A stretch of 64,000 nt of DNA from Gemmatimonadaceae bacterium (GTDB lineage: Bacteria; Gemmatimonadota; Gemmatimonadetes; Gemmatimonadales; Gemmatimonadaceae): NCBI GenBank assembly GCA_036003045.1, contig DASYSS010000046.1, positions 1 through 64,000 of the forward strand, read 5' to 3'. Within the stretch, counting starts at the first letter, position 1; each line of letters begins with the position of its first letter. The notes under the pieces are model-generated. The model saw only the letters and a program-made list of their open reading frames with translations, was not told the origin of the DNA and made no database searches. Below, in pieces: positions 8,826-17,399 of this stretch. A program made the position numbers and the translations under genes.

Positions 8826-9248
8826 TCAGCGCTCGGTCAGCTCCACCAACACGCCCGACGTCGACGACGGGTGCAGGAAGGCAATGCGCTTGCCTTCGGC
8901 GCCCGTCCTCGGCGTTTCGTCGATGAGGCGTATTCCGAATTCGCGGCAGCGATCCAGCGCGGCGTCTAGGTCTGGCACCGCGAAGCACACGTGATGGAGT
9001 CCGCCGCCGCGCTTCGCGACGAATTTTCCGATCGGCGAATCGTCGGTCGCCGGCTCCAGTAATTCGACGAGCGAGTCGCCGGCCGCGAAGCCCGCGATCC
9101 GCGCTCCGTCCGAATCGGCGAGCGGAACTTCGTTCATGCCTAGGACGTCGCGGTAGAACGAAACGCCCTCGTCGAGACCGCGCACCGCGATGCCGATGTG
9201 CGCGATGACCGCACCCAGCGCTCGCGCGCTGTCCGAAGCCTTTTGCAT
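8826..9248 (-). CDS. mce: Methylmalonyl-CoA epimerase
   Basis: A 140-residue glyoxalase/VOC-fold enzyme that interconverts (2S)- and (2R)-methylmalonyl-CoA, used in propionyl-CoA metabolism. The metal-ligand motifs are visible: HIGIAVR, the Glu of SLVELLEP, GGGLHHVCFAV and the terminal GVLVELTER. Length and motif order are typical. No methylmalonyl-CoA mutase or propionyl-CoA carboxylase lies in the window. It is transcribed away from trxA across a 113-nt spacer. Confidence 0.9.
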   Translation of the reverse strand: MQKASDSARALGAVIAHIGIAVRGLDEGVSFYRDVLGMNEVPLADSDGARIAGFAAGDSLVELLEPATDDSPIGKFVAKRGGGLHHVCFAVPDLDAALDRCREFGIRLIDETPRTGAEGKRIAFLHPSSTSGVLVELTER

Positions 9249-9361
9249 GTGATTAAGCTACAGGCAGCGGAGGAAAACGCGTCAATCGTTCTCGCCCGTT
9301 CAACCGTCACAACTGGCTCCGGCGCAGCGCCGATTGCCGTGAGATTATTGCCGAGGAACCC

Positions 9362-9700
9362 ATGTCCAACGTCCTGCATGTCACCGACGCCACGTTCGAG
9401 GCCGAAGTCGAGAAACACGACGGCCTGGCGATCGTCGATTTCTGGGCGACGTGGTGCGGCCCGTGCCGCATGATCGCGCCGATCCTCGATCAACTTGCGA
9501 CCGAATACGAGGGCAAGGTCAAAGTGACCAAGCTCGATACCGATGCCAACGTCCGGACGAGCGCGCGCTTCAACGTGCGATCGATTCCCACGCTGCTGTT
9601 CTTCAAGGAGGGCCGCGTCGTCGACCAGATCATCGGTGCTGTTCGTCGCGAATTCATCGAGGCCAAATTGGTCCAACACTCGGCCAACTCGGCCGCGTAA
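9362..9700 (+). CDS. trxA: Thioredoxin
   Basis: A 112-residue classical thioredoxin that reduces protein disulfides in the cytoplasm. The active site is WCGPC in the context DFWATWCGPCRMIAP, with the cis-Pro loop SIPTLLFF and no signal peptide. A GAGGAA ribosome-binding site sits 3 nt before the ATG. It is the first gene of a long, closely packed plus-strand series that continues to 24015. The next gene begins 18 nt downstream. Confidence 0.97.
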   Translation: MSNVLHVTDATFEAEVEKHDGLAIVDFWATWCGPCRMIAPILDQLATEYEGKVKVTKLDTDANVRTSARFNVRSIPTLLFFKEGRVVDQIIGAVRREFIEAKLVQHSANSAA

Positions 9701-9718
9701 GGCCGCGGCGCGCGCGCA

Positions 9719-10699
9719 GTGTCGTCGCACGCCGCCCTTCATTTTCCGCATAGCCGCGTTCTTCTGGCGCGAACGCGGCTGGCCTACGTCCACCTTCGGA
9801 ATCTCCTCACCGACGCCAAGCGCGATCGCGGCGCGCGCATTTCCGGCTACGTAGCGGTCTCTCAGCTCGACGAGCTGATCCTTTTCTATTTGTTGAACGG
9901 CGAGGTGGCCAACGCGAGCCTGACGGACGCGCGCGGCTCCCGCGCGATCTCGATCGCCAGCGCGATCGAGAAAGTCCCGCACGAGCCGGAATACGGCGAG
10001 TGCTGTTTCCACGAAGCCGCGCCGGAAGAGCTGGCCTGCATCTTCGCTTCGCGGACCGTCGCTCCCGACCCCTGGCCATCGGGCATGGACGCGGCCGACC
10101 CCACCGTGCTCTTTCCGCATCTCGCGGCGACGACGTTCGACGGATTCGTCGAGATCATCGCCAACGATCACGCCAACTACCTCGTGCTCAAGAACGGGGC
10201 AGTGGCCAAGGCGTTCCTCACGACGCCGGCGATGGGGACGGTCGTCGAGCGCGTGTCGAAGCTCTTCAACCGGGAGGGGCGGATTGGCGATCTTCGCGTC
10301 GCGCGTTGGGCGAGGCCGCTGCCGGTTCCGGTGCAAGCGCCGCACGCTCTCGTGCAGGCCTACCGGGACCTCGTGCGCGCGCTGATCACTCGAGTCACCG
10401 AACGGGGACAGGAGGATGCTTCGGCAATCGCCGAACACGCACGTCAGATGCTCGCGACGCAACACCCGGTGCTCGAATCGTTCTCGGTCTCCCGGCACGC
10501 GGTCGCGCCGCCCGATCCCGTGGCCGACACGCGCGAGCTCACGGGCGGCGTCGCGGCGTGGATCCGCGAGGTGCTCTGGACCGCCAAGGGCCCCGACGGC
10601 GAACCGCCCGAAGACCTGTTCCGCGAGCTCACGTACGAGCGACGGCACATCTTCCAGTCCGCCGGGCTCTTCGATCAGATGCCCTGGAAGGTCGTGTGA
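9719..10699 (+). CDS. Conserved protein of unknown function, possibly DUF4388/PATAN-like N-terminus
   Basis: A 326-residue soluble protein, GTG start. The N-terminal 90 residues (ISGYVAVSQLDELILFYLL then NGEVANASLTD) have the look of a DUF4388/PATAN-type module, but the match is by eye only. A middle alpha/beta region follows (FVEIIANDHANYLVL), then a helical C-terminus with a charged amphipathic stretch. There is no signal peptide and no catalytic motif. Its stop overlaps the rsmI start (GTGA). Confidence 0.5.
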   Translation: MSSHAALHFPHSRVLLARTRLAYVHLRNLLTDAKRDRGARISGYVAVSQLDELILFYLLNGEVANASLTDARGSRAISIASAIEKVPHEPEYGECCFHEAAPEELACIFASRTVAPDPWPSGMDAADPTVLFPHLAATTFDGFVEIIANDHANYLVLKNGAVAKAFLTTPAMGTVVERVSKLFNREGRIGDLRVARWARPLPVPVQAPHALVQAYRDLVRALITRVTERGQEDASAIAEHARQMLATQHPVLESFSVSRHAVAPPDPVADTRELTGGVAAWIREVLWTAKGPDGEPPEDLFRELTYERRHIFQSAGLFDQMPWKVV

Positions 10700-11574
10700 C
10701 GGCGCCTGAACCGGGCACCTTGTTCATCGTGAGCACCCCCATCGGCAACATGGGGGATTTTTCTTTTCGTGCGGTCGACGTCCTCAAGTCTGTCGCGCTC
10801 GTGCTCGCCGAAGACACCCGCCACACGCGGCGCTTGCTCGACCGCTACGACGTCTCGACACCGATGGCGGCGTACCACGAGCACAACGAAGCCAAGACGT
10901 CGCCGCGATTCGTCGCCCGTCTGCTGGCCGGCGAATCGCTGGCGCTCGTCTCGGACGCTGGGACGCCGCTCGTGTCCGACCCAGGGGCTCGTCTCGTGCG
11001 CGCCGCGATCCAGGCCGGAGTGAGCGTCGTCCCGATTCCCGGCTCGTCGGCCGCGCTCGCGGCGTTGGTCGCCTCCGGGCTGGACGCCGACCGGTTTCTC
11101 TTCCTCGGATTCCTGCCGCGGACCGGGCGAGACAGGCGCGAGGCGTTCGAGGAGATTGTCGGTTCGCCCCACACGGTGGTGGTGTACGAATCGCCGAACC
11201 GTCTCTCGGCCACGCTCGCCGAGCTCGAGCGGCTCGGTGGCGGACTCCGCCCCGCGGTCGTGGCCCGCGAAATGACCAAACAATTCGAGAACATCCAAAG
11301 AGGAACGGTCGCCGACCTCCTCGCGTATTATCGGGAACGGCCCGTGCGCGGCGAAGTTGTGCTCCTTGTGGCTGGACGGGTGGAGACCAAAGGCGTCGAT
11401 CGGATCGTGAGTGAGGAGGAAGTCGCGGCTCGGGTTCGATCGCTTCGCGCCGCGGGCCTCAGCACTCGGGACGCGTCGGTGCAGGTCGCGGCGGAACTGG
11501 GTGTTTCGAAGCGCGTGGCGTATCGTCTCGCTCGAGGTGGCGGCGAGGCCGAGGGAGGAGAAACCGCGGAATGA
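10696..11574 (+). CDS. rsmI: 16S rRNA (cytidine(1402)-2'-O)-methyltransferase
   Basis: A 292-residue SAM-dependent tetrapyrrole-methylase-fold enzyme that 2'-O-methylates C1402 of 16S rRNA. Motifs are FIVSTPIGNMGD, LAEDTRHTRRLL, LVSDAGTPLVSDPG, VVPIPGSSAALAALVASG and the family VVYESPNRL. The start is a GTG overlapping the stop of the upstream gene by 3 nt; a longer open frame upstream is not supported by the family. The ATGA overlap at the end couples it to the DUF4159 gene. The C-terminal HTH-like segment (SKRVAYRLA) is typical. Confidence 0.95.
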   Translation: MTAPEPGTLFIVSTPIGNMGDFSFRAVDVLKSVALVLAEDTRHTRRLLDRYDVSTPMAAYHEHNEAKTSPRFVARLLAGESLALVSDAGTPLVSDPGARLVRAAIQAGVSVVPIPGSSAALAALVASGLDADRFLFLGFLPRTGRDRREAFEEIVGSPHTVVVYESPNRLSATLAELERLGGGLRPAVVAREMTKQFENIQRGTVADLLAYYRERPVRGEVVLLVAGRVETKGVDRIVSEEEVAARVRSLRAAGLSTRDASVQVAAELGVSKRVAYRLARGGGEAEGGETAE

Positions 11575-12263
11575 CTTTCGGTCGGCTGCAACGATATCGT
11601 GGCCTCGCGCTCCTGGCGGCGCTTCTGCCGCTCGGGATTGGAGCGCGCCCGGCTGCGCCCGTGCTCACCATCGCGCGCCTTCAGTATGACGGCGGCGGCG
11701 ATTGGTACGCGAACCCGTCGAGCCTGCCGAACCTCCTCGCCGCAATCCGTCAACGCACGTCGCTGCAGGTCGACAAGACCGAAGCGCGCGTCACGCTGAT
11801 GGACGACAAGCTCTGGGACTATCCGTTCATCCACGTCACGGGGCACGGGAACATCCATTTCAGCGACGCCGAGATCGCGCGCCTCCGCGAGTATCTGGCG
11901 AAGGGCGGCTTTCTCCACGTCGACGACAACTACGGTCTCGATGAAAGTTTTCGGCGAGAGATCAAGCGCGTGTTCCCCGACCGGCCGCTCGTCGACGTGC
12001 CGCTGACGCATCCGATCTATCACGTCGTCTATGATTTCCCGAAGGGGATTCCGAAGATCCACGAGCACGACGGACTTCCCGCGCGCGGGTTCGGCATCTT
12101 CCTTGGAGACCGGCTCGCGGTGTATTACAGCTTCTCCAGCGACCTCGGGAACGGTTGGGAGGATCCCGAGGTCTACCACGACCCGCCGGAATTGCACGAG
12201 GCCGCACTGCGCATGGGCGTGAACTTGTTCGTGTACGCCGTCACCAGCCGGCCGACACCGTGA
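11571..12263 (+). CDS. Secreted DUF4159-domain protein
   Basis: A 230-residue protein with an N-terminal signal peptide (hydrophobic run LALLAALLPLGIGARPAAP). The DUF4159 domain starts at TIARLQYDGGGDWYANPSSLP and includes FIHVTGHGNIHFSD, GGFLHVDDNYG and PLTHPIYHVVYDFP. The fold resembles class I glutamine-amidotransferase-like proteins. The family usually occurs with BatA/DUF58/MoxR-type envelope genes and its biochemical role is unknown. It overlaps rsmI (ATGA) and the next gene (GTGA), forming the first member of a four-gene envelope module. Confidence 0.85.
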   Translation: MTFGRLQRYRGLALLAALLPLGIGARPAAPVLTIARLQYDGGGDWYANPSSLPNLLAAIRQRTSLQVDKTEARVTLMDDKLWDYPFIHVTGHGNIHFSDAEIARLREYLAKGGFLHVDDNYGLDESFRREIKRVFPDRPLVDVPLTHPIYHVVYDFPKGIPKIHEHDGLPARGFGIFLGDRLAVYYSFSSDLGNGWEDPEVYHDPPELHEAALRMGVNLFVYAVTSRPTP

Positions 12264-15200
12264 CCGTCGTCGAGCTGGTCGAGCGCGAGCGCGCGCGGCT
12301 GCGGCGCCTGTACGTGCTGGCGGGCGCGGCGCTCGCCATCGGCGCGACCTGCGCTTTGCTCGCGGCTGCCGGCTCGGCGTTGGGCGGCGCCCGATGGATC
12401 GCGATGCCGCGCGGCACACCATTCCTCGTCTGGCTCGTGGTCATTGTCGCGGACGTGGCCGTCGTCGCCTGGACCGTTCGCCGGCTCGGCCGTCGCGCCA
12501 CGCCGCACAGCGTCGCGGCCGCAATCGAACGCGAACAGTTGCTCCGCGCGGGATCTTTGCGCGGCGTCATCGAGGTCGCGAACTCGGGCGCGTTGGGCCG
12601 CCGAGCGGCGGCAACGCTGAGCGAACGGCTCGGACCCAAAGCGGGCAAGCTCGCCGTCGGTGAACGGCGGTTAGTCCGGCGCGGTGCGGCGCAGGCTACG
12701 GGAGCCGCGACGATGGCGGTCGCGGCGTTGGTCTTCGCCGTTCCGAATTTCAACGACGGGATGCTGGCGATTTTCGAACCGGTGAGCGCGTGGAAGGGGA
12801 CGCTGCTGCCGCATCTCGCGTTCGAGAACCTTCCGCCCGACGTGCTTCGCGGCGAGACGGTGCGAATCCGAATCGCCGCGCCTCGTCGCACGTCGGTGTC
12901 GCTGTCGCAGCGGGTGCCGGGGGAAGCCTGGCGAACCCAAACGCTGATGGTCGATCCGCGCACGAGCATCGCGTCGGTCGAGGTCGGCCCGATTCGTGGC
13001 GATCTGCGCGTCGTCGCGAGCGACGGGCGCAGCGCGAGCGACACCGGTCTCGTGCGCGTCACGGACCGTCCGTTCGTCGGCGCGGTCTCGATGCGCGCGA
13101 CCTATCCGTCGTACCTTGGCCGCCCCCCGGAAGGATTGCCGATCGGCGAACCCGCGAAAGTGCCGCAGGGAACCGTCATCGACGTTTCCGGGCGCGCATC
13201 GGCGGCTTTGCGCAGCGTACACCTGGCCGCGTCGGGAGACACGGTGAATCTCAACGCGAACGATCGCGTGTTCTCGGGTCGTTTCGCCGCACGTCACACA
13301 GGGCACTACACGTGGATCGCGGCCGGGACGACCGGACCGATCACCGATGTTCCGGCGCCGGTCGAGCTCGAGGTCGTTCCCGACTCCGCGCCGCGCGTCG
13401 ACATCGTGTCGCCGCAGACCGACACGCTCATCGCCGGTGACGACAAGATCACACTGCACGCGACGGCCACCGACGACCACGGACTCGCGAAGGTCGAGAT
13501 CATGTCCTGGGCGAGCTCGTGGGTCGGCCAGCGTCCGCCGGTGCTCGAGAAAGCCGCTGAATCGGCCGGCACCGTTTGGAACGGGACGAGTACGCTCGAC
13601 CTGGCGCAGCTGAAGCTGCGTCCCGGCGACGCGCTGCACGTGAAGTTCGTCGCCACCGACAATTCGCCATGGACGCAGCGCGGTGAAAGCCGCGAGCTCC
13701 TCCTCAGAATTCCGACGCTCGAGGAGCGCCGCGCGATCGTGCGCGACGCGATGGATTCCGCGGTGAGCCAGGTGAAGGCGACGGCCGCCGCCGAGAAGTC
13801 GATTCAAGAGCGCACCAGCGACGCAGCGCGTGACCGTCAGCGGACGCCCGCCGACGCGCCGCCGCCCACGGGCGCGAACGGCAAGCAAGGCAACATGACG
13901 TATGAGGCGGCGGAAAAGGCAAAGGCCGTCGCGAAAGATCAGCGCGCGCTGACCGACCAGGTCAAGAACCTTCAGCAGTCGGCGGCGAACATCGAGCAGC
14001 AGTTGAAGCAAGCCGGAGTACTCGACAGCGCCATCCAGCGGCAGCTGCAGGAAGCGCAGGCGATGCTGCGCGACGCGCTCACGCCCGAGCTGCTCGCGCA
14101 AATGCAAAAGCTCGAGAACGCGACGCAGCAACTGTCGAAGGAACAGTCACAGCAATCGCTCAAGGATCTCCAGGCGATGCAGGAGCGTCTGCGAGAGCAG
14201 TTGGAGAAGAGCGCCGAGATGCTGAAGCGGGCGGCGCTCGAGGGCGCGATGGAAACGCTCAAGGACGAAGCCAAGGACATCGCCCAAAAAGACAAAGCCC
14301 TCGCCGACTCGGCGGCGGCCAAGGCGTCGGAGGCGCAGAAGCGCGAGGCGAAGCAGCTCGCCGACCGCTCGCAGCGTTTCTCCGACGAAGTGAAGAAGCT
14401 GCAGGATCGGCTGGACAACGCGAAGGCCGACGCGGGCGCCAACGGCGCGAAAGAGGCGAAGCAACACGCCGACGCCGCGCAGGACGCGATGCGCCAAGCC
14501 GCGTCGGATCAGCGGCAACAACAGGCGGGTCAACAGCAGAACGGTCAGCAGCAGGCGAACGGCCAGCCGCAATCCAACGGTCAGCCGCAGAGCGGTCAAA
14601 GCGGACAGCAACAACAGAATGGCCAACAGAACGGCCAACAGAACGGACAGAATCAACAGAACGGGCAGAAAGGCGGCGGGCTCTCGCAGAATGCGCAGGA
14701 TGCCGCGTCGCAGATGGACAAAGCGTCGGACGCGATGAAGCAGGCGCGCGCGTCGCAGGTCAACCAATGGAAGTCGGAGTTGACCAACGCGCTCGATCAG
14801 GCCGTGCAGGACATGCTGCAGATGGCGCGTCAGGAACAGTCGCTCGAGCAACAGGCGCGCTCGGGACAGTCGAAGCCCGAGGATCTCCGCGGCGCGCAGA
14901 GCGCCGTGAAGCAGGGCCTCGACAACGCCGCGCAGCGGTTGCAGCAGGAGGGACAAAAGTCCTCGCTGCTGTCCGGCCGCTCCGAACGGTCGGTCTCCGA
15001 AGCGCAGCAAAAGGTTGGTGAAGCGCTCCAATCGACGGGCGACGCGCGCGGCAGCCAGCAGACGGCGAGCGCGCTCGGCGACGCGGCGGACGCGCTGAAT
15101 CGCGCCGCGGCGTCGTTGGCGCGCGACCGCGAAAAAGCGAATTCGTCGACCTCGGCGACCGGCTTCGCGGACATGCTGCAGCAGTTGCAGGACATGGCGA

Positions 15201-15697
15201 AGAAGCAGGGATCGATCAACGCGCAGGCGCAGGGACTGCTGCCCAGTCTCGGCCAACCGATGTCGGCCGGCAACCAGGCGACGTCGCGCGCATTGGCGCG
15301 CGAGCAGCGACAAGTGGCGCAGCAGCTCGACGAGTTGGGCGAGTCTGTGGGTGGCGACCGCGCCGCGCAGCTGGCGAAGGAAGCGAAGACGCTCGCCGAC
15401 GCGCTCGAGGGTGGACGCCTCGACGCCGCCACGGTCGCGCGGCAGCAACAGCTCTTCCGCCGGCTGCTCGACGCCGGCCGTTCGCTCGAGAAGGAAGACC
15501 GAGAGGACACCGGCAAGCGGCAGGCGACGTCGGCCAAGCCGGGCAACGAATTCCAGCCGCAAAACGGCAACGCCACCGGAAAGGCCGCGCTGAAGTTCCG
15601 CGAGCCGACCTGGGACGAGCTGCGCGGTCTCACCGCCGACGAACGGCGCGCGATCCTGGAATACTTCAAGCGGATCAATGCGGGGAATCCGCCGTAG
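12260..15697 (+). CDS. Large DUF4175-like membrane-anchored coiled-coil protein with Gln-rich segment
   Basis: An 1145-residue protein starting at a GTG that overlaps the DUF4159 stop. Two or three hydrophobic segments lie in the first 200 residues, then an Ig/beta-like region (about 200-490) and a long helical, Gln/Ala-rich region (about 500-1145) with coiled-coil character. A low-complexity Gln/Asn/Gly stretch (repeats of NGQQ) lies around residues 755-815, and a short conserved end (EPTWDELRGLTADERRAILEYFKR) closes the protein. Architecture and neighbours match DUF4175 proteins. Most of it is probably periplasmic and extended, possibly scaffolding other envelope proteins (inference). Confidence 0.75.
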   Translation: MTVVELVERERARLRRLYVLAGAALAIGATCALLAAAGSALGGARWIAMPRGTPFLVWLVVIVADVAVVAWTVRRLGRRATPHSVAAAIEREQLLRAGSLRGVIEVANSGALGRRAAATLSERLGPKAGKLAVGERRLVRRGAAQATGAATMAVAALVFAVPNFNDGMLAIFEPVSAWKGTLLPHLAFENLPPDVLRGETVRIRIAAPRRTSVSLSQRVPGEAWRTQTLMVDPRTSIASVEVGPIRGDLRVVASDGRSASDTGLVRVTDRPFVGAVSMRATYPSYLGRPPEGLPIGEPAKVPQGTVIDVSGRASAALRSVHLAASGDTVNLNANDRVFSGRFAARHTGHYTWIAAGTTGPITDVPAPVELEVVPDSAPRVDIVSPQTDTLIAGDDKITLHATATDDHGLAKVEIMSWASSWVGQRPPVLEKAAESAGTVWNGTSTLDLAQLKLRPGDALHVKFVATDNSPWTQRGESRELLLRIPTLEERRAIVRDAMDSAVSQVKATAAAEKSIQERTSDAARDRQRTPADAPPPTGANGKQGNMTYEAAEKAKAVAKDQRALTDQVKNLQQSAANIEQQLKQAGVLDSAIQRQLQEAQAMLRDALTPELLAQMQKLENATQQLSKEQSQQSLKDLQAMQERLREQLEKSAEMLKRAALEGAMETLKDEAKDIAQKDKALADSAAAKASEAQKREAKQLADRSQRFSDEVKKLQDRLDNAKADAGANGAKEAKQHADAAQDAMRQAASDQRQQQAGQQQNGQQQANGQPQSNGQPQSGQSGQQQQNGQQNGQQNGQNQQNGQKGGGLSQNAQDAASQMDKASDAMKQARASQVNQWKSELTNALDQAVQDMLQMARQEQSLEQQARSGQSKPEDLRGAQSAVKQGLDNAAQRLQQEGQKSSLLSGRSERSVSEAQQKVGEALQSTGDARGSQQTASALGDAADALNRAAASLARDREKANSSTSATGFADMLQQLQDMAKKQGSINAQAQGLLPSLGQPMSAGNQATSRALAREQRQVAQQLDELGESVGGDRAAQLAKEAKTLADALEGGRLDAATVARQQQLFRRLLDAGRSLEKEDREDTGKRQATSAKPGNEFQPQNGNATGKAALKFREPTWDELRGLTADERRAILEYFKRINAGNPP

Positions 15698-17399
15698 CCT
15701 CGCGCTGGTCGCGCTGGTCGCGCTTTCCCCTTCGCACACCCCGCTCGTTGCGCAGGCCGCGGACACTATGGCGTTCTACCGCGCCATGGAGCTCGAGGCC
15801 GCGGGCAAGTACAAAGAGGCGGCGCCGCTCTTCCGTTCGGTCCTCCGCACGCCCGCCGGCGTGAACGCGCTGCTCGGTCTGGAGCGCGTGTACGCGGAGC
15901 TCGGCTGGACGGACTCGCTCGTCGCGCCCCTCGATTCGCTGATCGCGTCGAATCCGCGCGAAGACACGTATCGCACCGTGCAGCTGCGCACGCTCGACGC
16001 CATCGGCCGCGAAACCGAGCTCCGTCGCGCGTTCGACAAGTGGATTCGCGACGAGCCGACGAGCTCCGCGCCGTACCGAGAGTACGCGAAGCTGCTGCTG
16101 CAGCACAATCGAGCGTCGGCCGCGGACAGCGTCATCGCGCGTGCGACCGCGGCGCTCGGTACGACGAAGGATCTGTCGTTGGAAATTGCGCAAGCGCGCG
16201 CGGCCCAGGGGCAGTGGGTGGAATCGGCGCGCGCGTGGCGCGAGGCGCTGTCCAACGCCGACTATCTCTCGACCGCGGCGTCCTACGCGCTCGCGCCGGC
16301 CCCGTCGTCGGCGCGGGATCAGATTCGGGACATTTTCCTGGCGCTGCCCATCGAGGTGGCGGCGAGGCGCGCCCTCGCCGACCTCGAGGGAAGCTGGGGT
16401 TCGCTCGCCGACGGATGGAACGCCCTCAAGGGCCTGCCGCCCGACAGCGTGTCGGCCGCGGCCTGGTCGGACTTCGCGCAGCGGGCCGAGGCGGAAGATC
16501 GCTGGACGCTGGCACGCGAGGCGCTCGAGTCCGCGCTCAGGTGGAAACGGACGCCGGACCTCGCGGTGCGCGCCGCGACCGCCGCGCTGAATGCCGGTGA
16601 CGGAGCCGCCGCGCTGCGGCTCGCACCGTTGGCCGACGCGGGCAACGACTCCGCCCTCGCGGCGCGCGAGTACCTTCCCGTGCGGGTCAAGGCGCTGGCG
16701 GCGGTGGGTCGGCCGACCGAGGCGCAACAACTCGTCGACACGTATGACAAATTCCTCACGCCCGGCGCCAAGAATTCGCTCACGCGGACGATCGCGTGGG
16801 GTTGGGTGCGCACGGGCGACATGGACAAGGCGCGCGCCGCGCTGGCGGCGACCGGCGTCGAGGGCGATTCCAGCGACGCCGCCGGCTGGCTGGCGCTCTA
16901 CGACGGCAACCTCAAGGTGGCGCGCGGTCTCCTGCGAGGCGGCACCGAGAGCTCTCCGGAGCTCGCCCTCGCGTTGGGGCTCGTCGCGCGTCTCAAAGTG
17001 GACAGCGCGCCGGCGATCGGGCATGCGTTTCTGGCACTGGCGCGCGGCGACAGCGCCGGCGCCGCCGCGCAATTCGTCACGGCCGCGGACTCCACACCAC
17101 CGGTGCGGTCGCTGCTCCTGACCACCGCGGCGCAGATCGACCTCGCGCTCGGAAGCGAGGATCAAGCGGTCGCACTCTGGACGCGCGTCCTCGACCAAGA
17201 CAAAGATTCGCCCGAAGCGCCGCAAGTCGAGCTCGAGTGGGCGCGCCTCTTGCGCCGCAAAGGCGACACGACGGGTGCCGCGAATCATCTCGAGCACTTG
17301 ATCCTCACCTATCCCGGCGGCTCGCTCGTGCCGCAGGCGAGGCGTGAGCTCGACCTCCTCAGAAATCCGCCTTCTACATCTCCGCCTCCGGGCCGATGA
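15678..17399 (+). CDS. Secreted TPR-like repeat protein
   Basis: A 573-residue protein with a signal peptide (LALVALVALSPSHTPLVAQA). The mature chain is almost wholly helical and Ala-rich with tetratricopeptide-like spacing, for example AMELEAAGKYKEAAPLFRSVL and LEWARLLRRKGDTTGAANHLEHLI. Its start lies 20 nt inside the DUF4175 gene, and its stop overlaps the next start (ATGA). Periplasmic TPR proteins commonly organise multiprotein assemblies, consistent with a module centred on DUF4175. The specific partner is unknown. Confidence 0.75.
   Translation: MRGIRRSLALVALVALSPSHTPLVAQAADTMAFYRAMELEAAGKYKEAAPLFRSVLRTPAGVNALLGLERVYAELGWTDSLVAPLDSLIASNPREDTYRTVQLRTLDAIGRETELRRAFDKWIRDEPTSSAPYREYAKLLLQHNRASAADSVIARATAALGTTKDLSLEIAQARAAQGQWVESARAWREALSNADYLSTAASYALAPAPSSARDQIRDIFLALPIEVAARRALADLEGSWGSLADGWNALKGLPPDSVSAAAWSDFAQRAEAEDRWTLAREALESALRWKRTPDLAVRAATAALNAGDGAAALRLAPLADAGNDSALAAREYLPVRVKALAAVGRPTEAQQLVDTYDKFLTPGAKNSLTRTIAWGWVRTGDMDKARAALAATGVEGDSSDAAGWLALYDGNLKVARGLLRGGTESSPELALALGLVARLKVDSAPAIGHAFLALARGDSAGAAAQFVTAADSTPPVRSLLLTTAAQIDLALGSEDQAVALWTRVLDQDKDSPEAPQVELEWARLLRRKGDTTGAANHLEHLILTYPGGSLVPQARRELDLLRNPPSTSPPPGR

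Noticed and set aside
10000-10695. Longer upstream start for rsmI in the same open frame
   Set aside because: The extension is Arg-rich, overlaps the 9719-10699 gene out of frame and is not part of the RsmI family.
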